A DNA stretch of 34,926 bases, taken from the NCBI GenBank assembly GCA_041664945.1, contig JBAYJY010000028.1, positions 1 to 34,926 on the forward strand, written 5' to 3'. Below are positions 1-7,064 of this stretch, in pieces. Origin of the DNA: JBAYJY01 sp041664945 (lineage in GTDB: Bacteria; UBP15; UBA6099). Under the pieces are notes generated by a model. That model was given only the letters and a program-made list of their open reading frames with translations, made no database searches and was not told the DNA's origin. Positions within the stretch are counted from its first letter, which is position 1, and each line of letters starts with the position of its first letter. The translations under genes were made by a program, and so were the position numbers.

Positions 1-69
1 ATAAAAAAATACTCTGATCTTATGAGAAAAGAAGTTCAAGAAGAAAAAGACAAGAGGAAAGGAGAATAA
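1..69 (+). CDS. C-terminal end of an upstream gene (partial)
   Basis: An open frame runs from base 1 to a TAA at 67-69. It encodes 22 residues rich in Lys and Glu, which would suit a charged, probably helical tail. The Shine-Dalgarno of the next gene (AAAGGAG, 58-64) lies inside its last codons, so the two are probably cotranscribed. The function cannot be told from so short a piece, and it could also be a chance open frame. Confidence 0.4.
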   Translation: MKKYSDLMRKEVQEEKDKRKGE

Positions 70-74
70 TTAAA

Positions 75-260
75 ATGGCGAAGAACATCAGCATCACCGT
101 TGATGGCGACATCATGAAGATTGAGATCGACTTGGCGAAGGATTTCGGCAAATCGAAATCGGGGAAAACGCTTGTTGTCGCGTCGTCCGAAGGCAATGTG
201 CCGGTTCCGGATCATCCGAACATGCGCCTCGGAATCAACGTATACAAGTATTCATCATAA
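75..260 (+). CDS. Small conserved-looking protein of unknown function (61 aa)
   Basis: ATG at 75 is preceded by AAAGGAG at 58-64, ten bases upstream, which supports this start. The product is soluble and looks like a small beta-rich domain: alternating hydrophobics at residues 4-20 (ISITVDGDIMKIEIDL) are followed by SGKTLVVAS and an NVPVPDHP turn. No signal peptide, membrane segment or catalytic motif is visible. It starts six bases after the upstream frame ends, so it is probably translated from the same message. A strong hairpin 44 bases after its stop may end that message. I recall similar short proteins annotated only as hypothetical and cannot assign a function. Confidence 0.65.
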   Translation: MAKNISITVDGDIMKIEIDLAKDFGKSKSGKTLVVASSEGNVPVPDHPNMRLGINVYKYSS

Positions 261-303
261 CCAACGGCTACTTAAGTCAAACCCGGGAAATCCCGGGAGT
301 TGA

Positions 304-350
304 GCCGCCGGCCGCGGTCGTATCACAGCCGGCGGCAAGTAAGCTTTTTG
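304..350 (+). terminator. Probable intrinsic terminator after the 61-aa gene
   Basis: A perfect 9-bp inverted repeat (GCCGCCGGC at 304-312, GCCGGCGGC at 328-336) is followed after a short gap by TTTTT at 345-349. A smaller CCCGGG-AAAT-CCCGGG hairpin sits just before it (about 282-298). The position between the 61-aa gene and the kimA promoter fits a transcription stop. The T run begins eight bases from the stem, so the match to the classical form is imperfect. Confidence 0.55.
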
Positions 351-435
351 TGTTGTATTTTGTCCCGATTAACCTGAAAACATTCCCCAATCAGTTTATG
401 CAATGCTATCGCCTCGATTACTTCCACGCGCTTTG

Positions 436-464
436 TTGACTTTTTTCTGATAAGTTCTTATATT
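436..464 (+). promoter_or_regulatory. Sigma-70-like promoter of the c-di-AMP riboswitch / kimA unit
   Basis: TTGACT at 436-441 and TATATT at 459-464 are separated by exactly 17 bases. The predicted start point is near 471, just before the riboswitch aptamer, as expected for a leader that carries the switch. Confidence 0.75.
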
Positions 465-473
465 GTGTTTAAT

Positions 474-596
474 TGCAGCCGAAGTTCATCCGTCAGGGAT
501 GAACGCGGGGGACCCGATTAAAGGGGCGTATTCCCGAAAGGGATAGGATACTTCCTAATCCGAGCCCGACAGCTAACCTCGCAGGCATCTGGAAGC
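474..596 (+). promoter_or_regulatory. Cyclic di-AMP riboswitch (ydaO/yuaA family)
   Basis: The leader carries the hallmark segments of the ydaO/yuaA class in order: a GCCGAA entry at 478-483, GGGGGACCC at 507-515, a variable hairpin rich in G and A (about 520-556), then CCGAGCCCGACAGCTAACCTCG at about 560-581 and an AGGC exit. It lies immediately behind a good promoter and 80-100 bases ahead of a KimA-type potassium transporter, a usual target of this class. In the known family ligand binding switches expression off. No clear T-tract terminator is seen before the start codon, so control may be at translation or through a less obvious hairpin. The boundaries are approximate. Confidence 0.88.
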
Positions 597-672
597 GCAA
601 TGGCAACAGCATACTTAGGACATTTTCATTACCCTTGCATGCCGCCCATTGGCCTCTTCGCGAAGGTGAGTT

Positions 673-2499
673 ATGAGCATGTCTTTTAAGCGTATTGTTG
701 TTGGCAAACCTCTCGAAACCCGCCAACTCAAACATCAACGACTGAACAATTTCATGGCGCTGTCCGTTTTCTCGTCGGACGCTCTGTCTTCAGTCGCTTA
801 TGCGACCGAGGAAATCGCGCTCGTGCTCGCGCTCGCGGGAACAGCGGCTCTCACGACATTCACGATCCCGATTGCGATTGCGATTTCCATCCTTTTTGCC
901 GTGGTAATCCTTTCGTACAGGCAGACAATTCCGGCATATCCGAACGGAGGCGGCGCTTATATTGTCGCAAAAGACAACTTGGGAACAATGCCGGGGCTGA
1001 TTGCCGCCGGAGCTTTATTGACTGATTATATTCTCACCGTCGCAGTCAGCACGGCCGCCGGCGTGGCGGCCATAACATCGGCTTTCCCTGAACTGTTTCC
1101 ATTCCGCGTCGAGATCTGCCTCGCCTGCGTGGCTTTCATAACGATCATGAACCTGCGCGGCGTCCGCGAGTCCGGCGCCGTCTTTTCCGTCCCCACTTAT
1201 TTTTTTCTCGCAGTGATGGCTATCACGCTGGCATACGGGTGTTACAGGGCTGTATTCCTTCATCAGACGGCGTCCAACCCAGATTATTTCACGCTGCCGA
1301 TGCAGCAACCCATCACAGTTCTTCTCATACTGCGCGCGTTTTCCTCGGGCTGCGCCGCTCTCACCGGCATCGAAGCGATAAGCAACGGCATTCCCGCTTT
1401 CAAGCCGCCTGAGGCGATCAACGCAAGAAAAACGCTCACCGTTATGGCGGTTATGTGTATCGGGATGTTTTTGATCGTTAGCTATCTCGCCTTTCATTTT
1501 CATGTTCTGCCCAATCCGCAGGAAACTGTCATTTCCCAAATCGCGCGCCATATCTTCGGCCGGAATGTCATGTATTACTGTCTTCAGGCAGGCACCGCTC
1601 TTGTTCTGATCATGGCCGCCAATACAAGCTTCGCCGACTTTCCGAGGCTTTCTTCGATTCTCGCACGCGCAAACTTCATGCCCCGCCAGATGGCCAACCT
1701 CGGCGACCGCCTCGTTTTCGCGAACGGCATTATTCTGCTCGGCACGATCTCCTGCGTTCTGCTTATCGCCTTCAACGGAATCACAACGCGTCTGATTCCT
1801 TTGTACGCCGTCGGCGTCTTCCTTTCGTTCACGCTCTCCCAGTCGGGAATGGTCATTCACTGGTGGCGCCTGCGCTCTAAAGGCTGGCAGCGTTCCATCG
1901 TCTTCAATGGCTTGGGCGCGCTCACAACCGCCGTCGTCGTTGTCATCAGCGCCTATACGAAATTTATCCATGGCGCCTGGATTGTCATCGTCCTCATCCC
2001 GATCATCGTTTATATGTTCACCAGAGTTTTCAACCATTACAAACAGGTCGCCGCTTCGCTTCGCGTCGAGACGGACAAGCCGGATTACTCGCCCCTCAAA
2101 AACAGGGTGTTCCTTCCGATCTCCAGCGTCTCCAAGGTTTCTCTCTTCGCGCTTCGTTTCTGCTACTCCATCTCAAAAGACGTCACCGGCCTCTACATCA
2201 ATATCAATCAGGATGAAGCCGAACGCGTTCAGGCGCAGATCGACCGCCTTCACCTCTCCATTCCCTTCATCGTGCTTGATTCGCCTTTCCGCTCGGTCAC
2301 AAAGCCGCTGATCGAATTCATCGACCGCGAGAGCAAGGCAAACCCCGACGAGATATTCACGCTCGTGCTGCCCGAATTCATGCCTCGAAAGAAATGGCAC
2401 TACCTCCTCCACAACCAGACGGCCATGGTGATTTTCGCCGCTCTGCGGGGCCGCGAAAACGTTGTTATCACAAGCGTCCGCAAACGCCTGCCTGTGTAA
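673..2499 (+). CDS. kimA: KimA-type high-affinity potassium transporter
   Basis: This is a 608-residue APC-superfamily membrane protein. The N-terminal region has the family signature FSSDALSSVAYATEE (about residues 29-43), then about twelve hydrophobic segments up to residue 460. A conserved PNGGGAYIVAKDN loop lies near residues 95-107. A soluble C-terminal domain of about 140 residues contains alternating strands and helices. The length matches B. subtilis KimA (about 607 aa), a proton-coupled potassium importer controlled by c-di-AMP. The riboswitch just upstream is strong independent support. AAGG at 663-666 lies six bases before the ATG at 673; an in-frame ATG at 679 is a possible alternative. 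It stands alone as a transcription unit. The family call is firm; potassium as substrate follows from family and context. Confidence 0.9.
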   Translation: MSMSFKRIVVGKPLETRQLKHQRLNNFMALSVFSSDALSSVAYATEEIALVLALAGTAALTTFTIPIAIAISILFAVVILSYRQTIPAYPNGGGAYIVAKDNLGTMPGLIAAGALLTDYILTVAVSTAAGVAAITSAFPELFPFRVEICLACVAFITIMNLRGVRESGAVFSVPTYFFLAVMAITLAYGCYRAVFLHQTASNPDYFTLPMQQPITVLLILRAFSSGCAALTGIEAISNGIPAFKPPEAINARKTLTVMAVMCIGMFLIVSYLAFHFHVLPNPQETVISQIARHIFGRNVMYYCLQAGTALVLIMAANTSFADFPRLSSILARANFMPRQMANLGDRLVFANGIILLGTISCVLLIAFNGITTRLIPLYAVGVFLSFTLSQSGMVIHWWRLRSKGWQRSIVFNGLGALTTAVVVVISAYTKFIHGAWIVIVLIPIIVYMFTRVFNHYKQVAASLRVETDKPDYSPLKNRVFLPISSVSKVSLFALRFCYSISKDVTGLYININQDEAERVQAQIDRLHLSIPFIVLDSPFRSVTKPLIEFIDRESKANPDEIFTLVLPEFMPRKKWHYLLHNQTAMVIFAALRGRENVVITSVRKRLPV

Positions 2500-2909
2500 A
2501 AAGAAGTGATGGCAGGCAGCAGACGGCAGATGGCAGCTCTGCGCTTTCCATTAACTGCGCCACCGCTTTTTTAATTGTTATTCCTCGTTGGCTTGTTCCG
2601 CTGAATGAAATATCAGCGTTATTTCAATAGCTTCCATTGCTCGATGCAGGGCTCCGGACCCCGGACCCTAATTCTTATACAAACTTTGAATCCGAAGATT
2701 AGAGGGATTACTAAGGTATAAACGGTCGGTATTTCGATATTATTATAGATAATTGATGAAATGCAGCGAATTATAGTAAAAATAGGCTTATTGGCTAGTC
2801 AAACACGCGCAATAAGCCGCCAATCCTGAATGCAGCGCGTCGCGGGGTGTCGGAATCGCCCGGATTTTGAGATATTAATGATAGGAAAACAAAACGGGGG
2901 ACGGTAATT
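2500..2909 (+). other. Intergenic region kimA-remA with repeats; no gene seen
   Basis: No convincing coding frame is present. The first part has a purine-rich tract with recurring GCAGAC/GCAGAT-like words (2509-2535) and a run of GGACCC units (about 2653-2668). A 9-bp inverted repeat (GGCTTATTG at 2785-2793 with CAATAAGCC at 2810-2818) could form a hairpin in the remA leader. The AT-rich stretch 2730-2780 may hold the remA promoter, but no pair of hexamers with good spacing stands out. Confidence 0.5.
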
Positions 2910-3179
2910 TTGGAAACAAGACTGATCAATGTCGGATTCGGAAACATCATTTCAGCGGGGCGGGTCATCGCCATCGTGTCGCCGGAATCCGCGCCGATTA
3001 AAAGGCTGATTCAGGAAGCCAAAGGCAAGGGCACGCTCATCGCGTCGACTTGCGGCCGCCGCACCCGCGCTATCATCGTCATGGATAGCGGCCATATCGT
3101 TCTGTCCGCGCTCCAACCCGAAACCATCGCCAACCGCTTCGTTACTGAAAAAGAAGACCATTCGGAAGATAAAGCTTAA
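2910..3179 (+). CDS. remA: RemA-family regulator (DUF370)
   Basis: This 89-residue protein matches the DUF370/RemA family nearly end to end. It begins with an INVGFGN motif (residues 6-12), then IISAGRVIAIVSPESAPIKR and a central GTLIASTCGRRTRAIIVMDSG stretch, ending in a short acidic tail. RemA is a small DNA-binding regulator of biofilm matrix and osmoprotection genes in Bacillus and forms oligomeric rings. In many other phyla the gene sits, as here, directly before gmk and rpoZ, and its role there is not established. The start is TTG at 2910 behind GGGGGACGG at 2896-2904. The gap to gmk is 54 bases. Confidence 0.88.
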   Translation: METRLINVGFGNIISAGRVIAIVSPESAPIKRLIQEAKGKGTLIASTCGRRTRAIIVMDSGHIVLSALQPETIANRFVTEKEDHSEDKA

Positions 3180-3221
3180 CTATATCTGCGCAAACCTCTA
3201 CAAGATTCAATAGAAAAACGG

Positions 3222-3233
3222 TATAATCCAACC
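3222..3233 (+). promoter_or_regulatory. Possible -10 element for leaderless gmk transcription
   Basis: A perfect TATAAT at 3222-3227 lies six bases before the gmk ATG (3234). A start point the usual distance downstream would fall on the start codon itself. No Shine-Dalgarno is visible before this ATG. No clear -35 is seen (TACAAG at 3199-3204 is poor), so this remains a suggestion. Confidence 0.4.
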
Positions 3234-3881
3234 ATGTTCGACGTTCCTTTTGAGAGAAAACACAGGCTTTTCGTAGTGTCCGGCCCGAGCGGAGTCGGCA
3301 AGTCCACGGTCACCGCTGAGCTGTTCAAGCAGCCCGAAATCAGGGACACGATCGAGTATTCGGTGTCGGCGACAACGCGACCGCCGCGGCCCGGCGAGGT
3401 TCCCGGCGAGAGTTATAATTTCGTGACGCCTGAGCGGTTCGATGAGATGATCGCAGCCGGCGAGTTCCTCGAATGGGCGCCGGTTCACGTTTCGAAATAC
3501 GGGACGCCGCGCGCGAATCTCGACCGGGCGCACGACGCCGGGAAAGATCTCTATCTCGAGATCGACGTGCAGGGCGCGCTGAACGTAAAGACTGCCTATC
3601 CGGACGCCGTGCTGATATTTCTGATAGCGCCGCCGGAGGTTTTTCGGGAGCGGCTCGAGAACAGGCCGTCGAAACTGACGGGCGACGCGCTGCGCGCCGA
3701 GATCGAGGTGCGCATGGAAACCGCGCGCCGCGAACTGGCCGCCGTCACTCGCTACGATTACTGTGTTATGAACGAAAAGCTTGACGAATGCGTAAAAAAC
3801 GCTATATGTATTATCAGAGCAGAACGCTGCCGGGTGCCTGTTTATGCCCGCGAGGGCGCGGCCAATAGCTTAGGGGGATAG
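3234..3881 (+). CDS. gmk: Guanylate kinase
   Basis: This enzyme phosphorylates GMP to GDP with ATP in the cytoplasm. The 215-residue length is normal. The P-loop GPSGVGKST lies at residues 17-25, followed by the GMP-binding signature SVSATTRPPRPGEVPGESYNF (about 44-64), a YGTPRANL segment and a DVQGALNVK stretch. The lid and C-terminal part (RMETARRELAAVTRYDYCVMN) are typical. It lies between remA and rpoZ, a conserved order. No ribosome binding site precedes the ATG, but a TATAAT does, so the gene may have its own leaderless transcript besides read-through from remA. Confidence 0.95.
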   Translation: MFDVPFERKHRLFVVSGPSGVGKSTVTAELFKQPEIRDTIEYSVSATTRPPRPGEVPGESYNFVTPERFDEMIAAGEFLEWAPVHVSKYGTPRANLDRAHDAGKDLYLEIDVQGALNVKTAYPDAVLIFLIAPPEVFRERLENRPSKLTGDALRAEIEVRMETARRELAAVTRYDYCVMNEKLDECVKNAICIIRAERCRVPVYAREGAANSLGG

Positions 3882-3890
3882 GGATAACTG

Positions 3891-4274
3891 ATGCAGTTCG
3901 CGGAATTTTCGACAGATAAACTATTTGAGGATTTCATAGGCAACAAATACACGCTCGTGAACGTCGCTTCCATGCGCGCCCGCCAGATCAACGACGGCGT
4001 TGAAGTTTATGTCAGGTCGCGCAGCAAGCATCCGCTTCAGGTAGCTCTCGAAGAGATCACCGCCGGCTACGTCGGCTACACTCAGGGCCTCGAAGCCTCC
4101 GAGGTCGAGGAACTCGAGCCGGAAACCGACAACATTTCTTTCGACGAAATGATCAATCTCGACACCGATTTCGACTTCGACGACGAAGAAGCGTTCGACA
4201 TCGAGCCGATGGAGTTCGACGATGAATACGCCGGCCTCGAAGAAGAAGCGGGCGAGTACGTCGCCGTCGAGTAA
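3891..4274 (+). CDS. rpoZ: RNA polymerase omega subunit with long acidic tail
   Basis: Residues 15-65 carry the omega core: a YTLVNVASMRARQIN motif (20-34), then KHPLQVALEEITAGYV. Omega helps assemble and stabilise the beta-prime subunit. After residue 70 the protein changes into a very acidic, low-complexity tail of about 57 residues, rich in Glu and Asp. That makes the 127-aa product longer than the compact omegas of about 70-90 aa. It starts nine bases after gmk ends. Its stop shares a base with the coaBC start (TAATG at 4272-4276), which suggests coupled translation. Confidence 0.88.
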   Translation: MQFAEFSTDKLFEDFIGNKYTLVNVASMRARQINDGVEVYVRSRSKHPLQVALEEITAGYVGYTQGLEASEVEELEPETDNISFDEMINLDTDFDFDDEEAFDIEPMEFDDEYAGLEEEAGEYVAVE

Positions 4275-5527
4275 TGGGCTGCCGTCTCCTTCTCGGAGTC
4301 ACCGGAGGCATCGCCGCCTACAAAGCGCCGCTCCTCATTCGCCTTTTCCAAAAACAGGGCTTTGAAGTCAAGGCTATCGCCACTAAACACGCTTTCGAGT
4401 TCGTCACACGCGTGACTCTCGAATCTCTCACCGGATATCCGGTTTACCACGACATGTACGCCGAACGGTCCGAGTTCGAGCACATCGAGCTCGCTAAATG
4501 GGCCGAACTTCTCGTTGTCGCGCCCGCCACCGCAAACATCATCGCGAAATTCGCGAGCGGCGTCGCCGACGACCTGCTCTCCACCGTTTTCGTAACCCTG
4601 AAATGCCCGGTCCTGCTCGCTCCGTCGATGAATTCCGCGATGTACCTCGACACCACGACGCAGCGGAACCTGCGGGCGCTGCACGAGCGCGGCGCGCAGG
4701 TGATCGAGCCGGTCGCTGGCGAACTTGCCTGCGGCGACATCGGAACCGGCCGCATGGCCGAGCCGGAAGCGATCTTCGAGCGCGCCATGCTGCTCGTGCG
4801 CGAACGCGAACTGCTCGCCGGCCGCAAAGTCCTCGTCACCGGCGGCGCTACCCGCGAACGCATCGACCCCGTCCGCTTCATCTCCAACCGCTCGACCGGC
4901 AAAATGGGCTACGCCATCGCTGAGGCCTTCGCAAGGTACGGGGCGGACGTCACCCTTGTTTCCGGGCCGTCGAGCCTTGTGCCGCCGTATGGAGTGGATT
5001 TCACGCCCGTGGAGTCCGCAGCCCAGATGAACGACGCCGTGCTTTCCCGCGCCGCCGGACAGGATGTTATCGTCATGGCCGCCGCGGTGGCCGACTACAC
5101 TCCGGTCGCGGTGGCCGACTCGAAAATCAAAAAATCAGCCGACGGCGCCGGGATGACTCTCGAACTCACCCGCACTCAGGATATTCTCGCCAACCTCGCC
5201 GCCGCGAAACCGGCGGGCCAGATAATCGTCGGCTTCGCCGCCGAAACCGACAACCACCTCGACAACGCTGTCGGCAAACTCAGCCGCAAGCGGCTGGAAA
5301 TGATCGTGCTGAACGACGTGCGCGCCAAAGACGCCGGATTCGCCGTGGACACCAACCGGGTGATGTTCGTGCGCCCCGCGGAGTCGCTCGCCGACAACGC
5401 CGGCTGGGAAACTAAAGAAGTCGGCAGCGTGAAAATCGCCCTCAAAGCCACCCCCCTCATGACAAAACTCGCCATCGCCGACGAACTCGCGGCCATCGTC
5501 GCGAAAATGATTTCAGAGAAGAAATAA
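4274..5527 (+). CDS. coaBC: Bifunctional phosphopantothenoylcysteine decarboxylase / phosphopantothenate-cysteine ligase
   Basis: This protein catalyses two consecutive steps of coenzyme A synthesis. The N-terminal CoaC half (about residues 1-180) is an FMN-dependent flavoprotein: GVTGGIAAYK at 8-17, the catalytic His70 in EHIELAKW, PSMN ending at Asn120, and the active-site Cys153 in GELACGDIGTGRMAE. The C-terminal CoaB half (from about 184) begins VLVTGGATRERIDPVRFISN with STGKMG, and has a KIKK motif near residue 280. The 417-aa length suits the fused bacterial enzyme. The ATG overlaps the rpoZ stop by one base. It is the last gene of the remA-gmk-rpoZ-coaBC run; the DNA after it turns abruptly AT-rich. 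Confidence 0.95.
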   Translation: MGCRLLLGVTGGIAAYKAPLLIRLFQKQGFEVKAIATKHAFEFVTRVTLESLTGYPVYHDMYAERSEFEHIELAKWAELLVVAPATANIIAKFASGVADDLLSTVFVTLKCPVLLAPSMNSAMYLDTTTQRNLRALHERGAQVIEPVAGELACGDIGTGRMAEPEAIFERAMLLVRERELLAGRKVLVTGGATRERIDPVRFISNRSTGKMGYAIAEAFARYGADVTLVSGPSSLVPPYGVDFTPVESAAQMNDAVLSRAAGQDVIVMAAAVADYTPVAVADSKIKKSADGAGMTLELTRTQDILANLAAAKPAGQIIVGFAAETDNHLDNAVGKLSRKRLEMIVLNDVRAKDAGFAVDTNRVMFVRPAESLADNAGWETKEVGSVKIALKATPLMTKLAIADELAAIVAKMISEKK

Positions 5528-5574
5528 ACACTGTTGAAAAATCCTGAATCCATTGTTGAAATTAGTATAAAAAA

Positions 5575-6420
5575 TTACTGTTTGAAAGGCGTTGTTTGTC
5601 TGAGTTTGCGAAGCGCTTGAGCTTCTATTTGTTTGAGCTGATTTGACTTCAACCCAAATGCTTGGGCTGTAATTTCAACAGTTCGAGGGTGTCCATCAAT
5701 AAGGCCATAACGAAGTTCGAGGACTCGTCTTTCTCGAAAATTCAATTCTAATAGCGCAGAACGGATTTGTTCTCTAAGAGATTTAATAGCAACATCTTTA
5801 TTATAGGAAGACTTATCCTTGTTTTGGATAATCGGCACAGTAATCGAACTCGATGAATAATGATCTTTTGCATAATTATATAAATCATCGTAAGAGCTTA
5901 TTTCAACATTATTAAAATACGAAGTTAGTCTCAAAATTTCCTTCGAGTCAATATTGTCATTTTTTCTTCCGCCAATTAAAAGAATTCGCGGTTGAAATAT
6001 CTTAATGCCAGACCTTTTCTCAGTTTCAATACAATTGAGATCATTGTCTAAAAAATGTCTGTAATCTAAGGCTTGATGAATTCCATGATGAATTTCAGAA
6101 GAAAAATCCCAATGTTTCCCCTTTTTTATTAGGAAAGGTTTATTTGGAGATTTCAATTCAACAACATCCCAATACATGGCGCCGAATTTTTGCCTGCAAA
6201 AATCCACACGATACATGTATTCTCCAGAGCCTGAATATAACACTACTTCTTTTGCAATTCCTTTATATCCACCTACAGTAAGAAATTTTGGAAAATCAAC
6301 AAAAAATTTTGAAGCCTCTGTCTCAGTTAGATTTTTATTATCCAGAATTTTCTCTTCGTATTGCTGGAGTTCTTTCGATGAAAAAAGGCTTGGAGAAACC
6401 ACGTAAATTGTCTTTTTCAA
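5575..6420 (-). CDS. Shedu/DUF4263-like nuclease domain fused to sigma-70 region 4
   Basis: This 281-residue protein appears to join two unrelated modules. Residues about 30-150 resemble the Shedu (SduA) DUF4263 PD-(D/E)xK nuclease: an N-terminal Glu-rich helix before FFVDFPKFL, Asp73 in YRVDF, Glu88 and Lys90 in VVELKSP, then HHGIHQALDYRHFL with Gln116 and Tyr120, and RILLIGGR. Residues about 212-276 are a sigma-70 region 4 helix-turn-helix: LNFRERRVLELRYGL, a TVEITAQAFGL recognition region, and IEAQALRKLR, the usual end of region 4.2. No sigma region 2 is present, so it is not a sigma factor. The start is TTG at 6420 behind GGAGA (6428-6432). It is the last gene of a minus-strand AT-rich operon. 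Shedu proteins are single-gene anti-phage nucleases with variable extra domains, so a defence role is inferred. Both domain calls are made by eye. Confidence 0.75.
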   Translation of the reverse strand: MKKTIYVVSPSLFSSKELQQYEEKILDNKNLTETEASKFFVDFPKFLTVGGYKGIAKEVVLYSGSGEYMYRVDFCRQKFGAMYWDVVELKSPNKPFLIKKGKHWDFSSEIHHGIHQALDYRHFLDNDLNCIETEKRSGIKIFQPRILLIGGRKNDNIDSKEILRLTSYFNNVEISSYDDLYNYAKDHYSSSSITVPIIQNKDKSSYNKDVAIKSLREQIRSALLELNFRERRVLELRYGLIDGHPRTVEITAQAFGLKSNQLKQIEAQALRKLRQTTPFKQ

Positions 6421-6473
6421 TATATTTCTCCAATTATCAATTCAAACTTTGCTGTTCAAATAGAATCCTATAG

Positions 6474-7010
6474 CTATTTCGCGGCTTTAGCAAGAAGGTC
6501 TTTTTTCAGTTTCTTTTCAAGGAGGCCCCGGCAATCTTTTACTAAATTTCCTTCTTTCAATTCCTTCCTGAATAGATTGATTATCACTTGTGTGATAAGT
6601 TCGTCGGTTTCCTGATCCGCGTCTTTTTCATTCGCCGTATCATCTTGTTTTGACTGCTTATCAAGCAACTCCATGAAATATGAAGGGAGCTGTTTGTTAT
6701 CCGGATCAAATACGATCGTGGAATCTTCAAACAGGCCTTCTTTATTCTTTTTGGGATATACCTTGTCGCTGAGAACTTTCACGTCAATGTTCAAAGCGTT
6801 TGCTATTTTATCTAATGTTTCCGGTCTCGGTTTCGCTATCAGGCCTTTTTCGAGCCGCGAAATGTATGTATTGTCCATGCCAGCTCTGTCGGCAAGTTGA
6901 TGCTGCGTCATATCAAGCAGTTTCCGGTGTGTTGAAATAAACCGGCCGAAATTCCTCTTTATCTGGTCTTCTGTCAGATGTGTTTTAGTTGCGGTAGTTT
7001 TCATTATCAT
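6474..7010 (-). CDS. XRE-family (HTH_3) transcriptional regulator
   Basis: Residues about 18-80 form a Cro/C1-type helix-turn-helix: FISTHRKLLDMTQHQLADRAGMDNTYISRLEKG is the classic pattern, followed by RPETLDKIANALNI. The C-terminal hundred residues are hydrophilic and helical, with a Lys/Leu-rich end (LLEKKLKKDLL), and match no enzyme domain I know. The frame opens with TTG at 7013 and ATGs at 7010 and 7004. GAAAGA at 7015-7020 is a weak ribosome site, and I chose 7010. It lies between the 131-aa gene (54 bases) and the Shedu-sigma4 gene (53 bases) on the same strand. It probably controls this operon, perhaps through the palindromes near the promoter at about 7581-7634. Confidence 0.85.
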   Translation of the reverse strand: MIMKTTATKTHLTEDQIKRNFGRFISTHRKLLDMTQHQLADRAGMDNTYISRLEKGLIAKPRPETLDKIANALNIDVKVLSDKVYPKKNKEGLFEDSTIVFDPDNKQLPSYFMELLDKQSKQDDTANEKDADQETDELITQVIINLFRKELKEGNLVKDCRGLLEKKLKKDLLAKAAK

Positions 7011-7064
7011 CAATTCTTTCTATTTTTCAGTATTTGTTCGCAATGCCCCTCGTCTCTTTGCGTA

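Noticed and set aside
493..738. Minus-strand 81-codon frame over the leader before kimA
   Set aside because: The segment is a c-di-AMP riboswitch and the start of kimA; the frame has no ribosome site.
1015..2037. Long open frame (340 codons) antisense to kimA
   Set aside because: It has no ribosome site or recognisable domain and is a composition artefact opposite a clear membrane protein gene.
5575..6420. Reading the Shedu-like protein as an alternative sigma factor
   Set aside because: Only region 4 is present. Region 2, needed for core binding and -10 recognition, is missing, and the N-terminal half has nuclease-type motifs.
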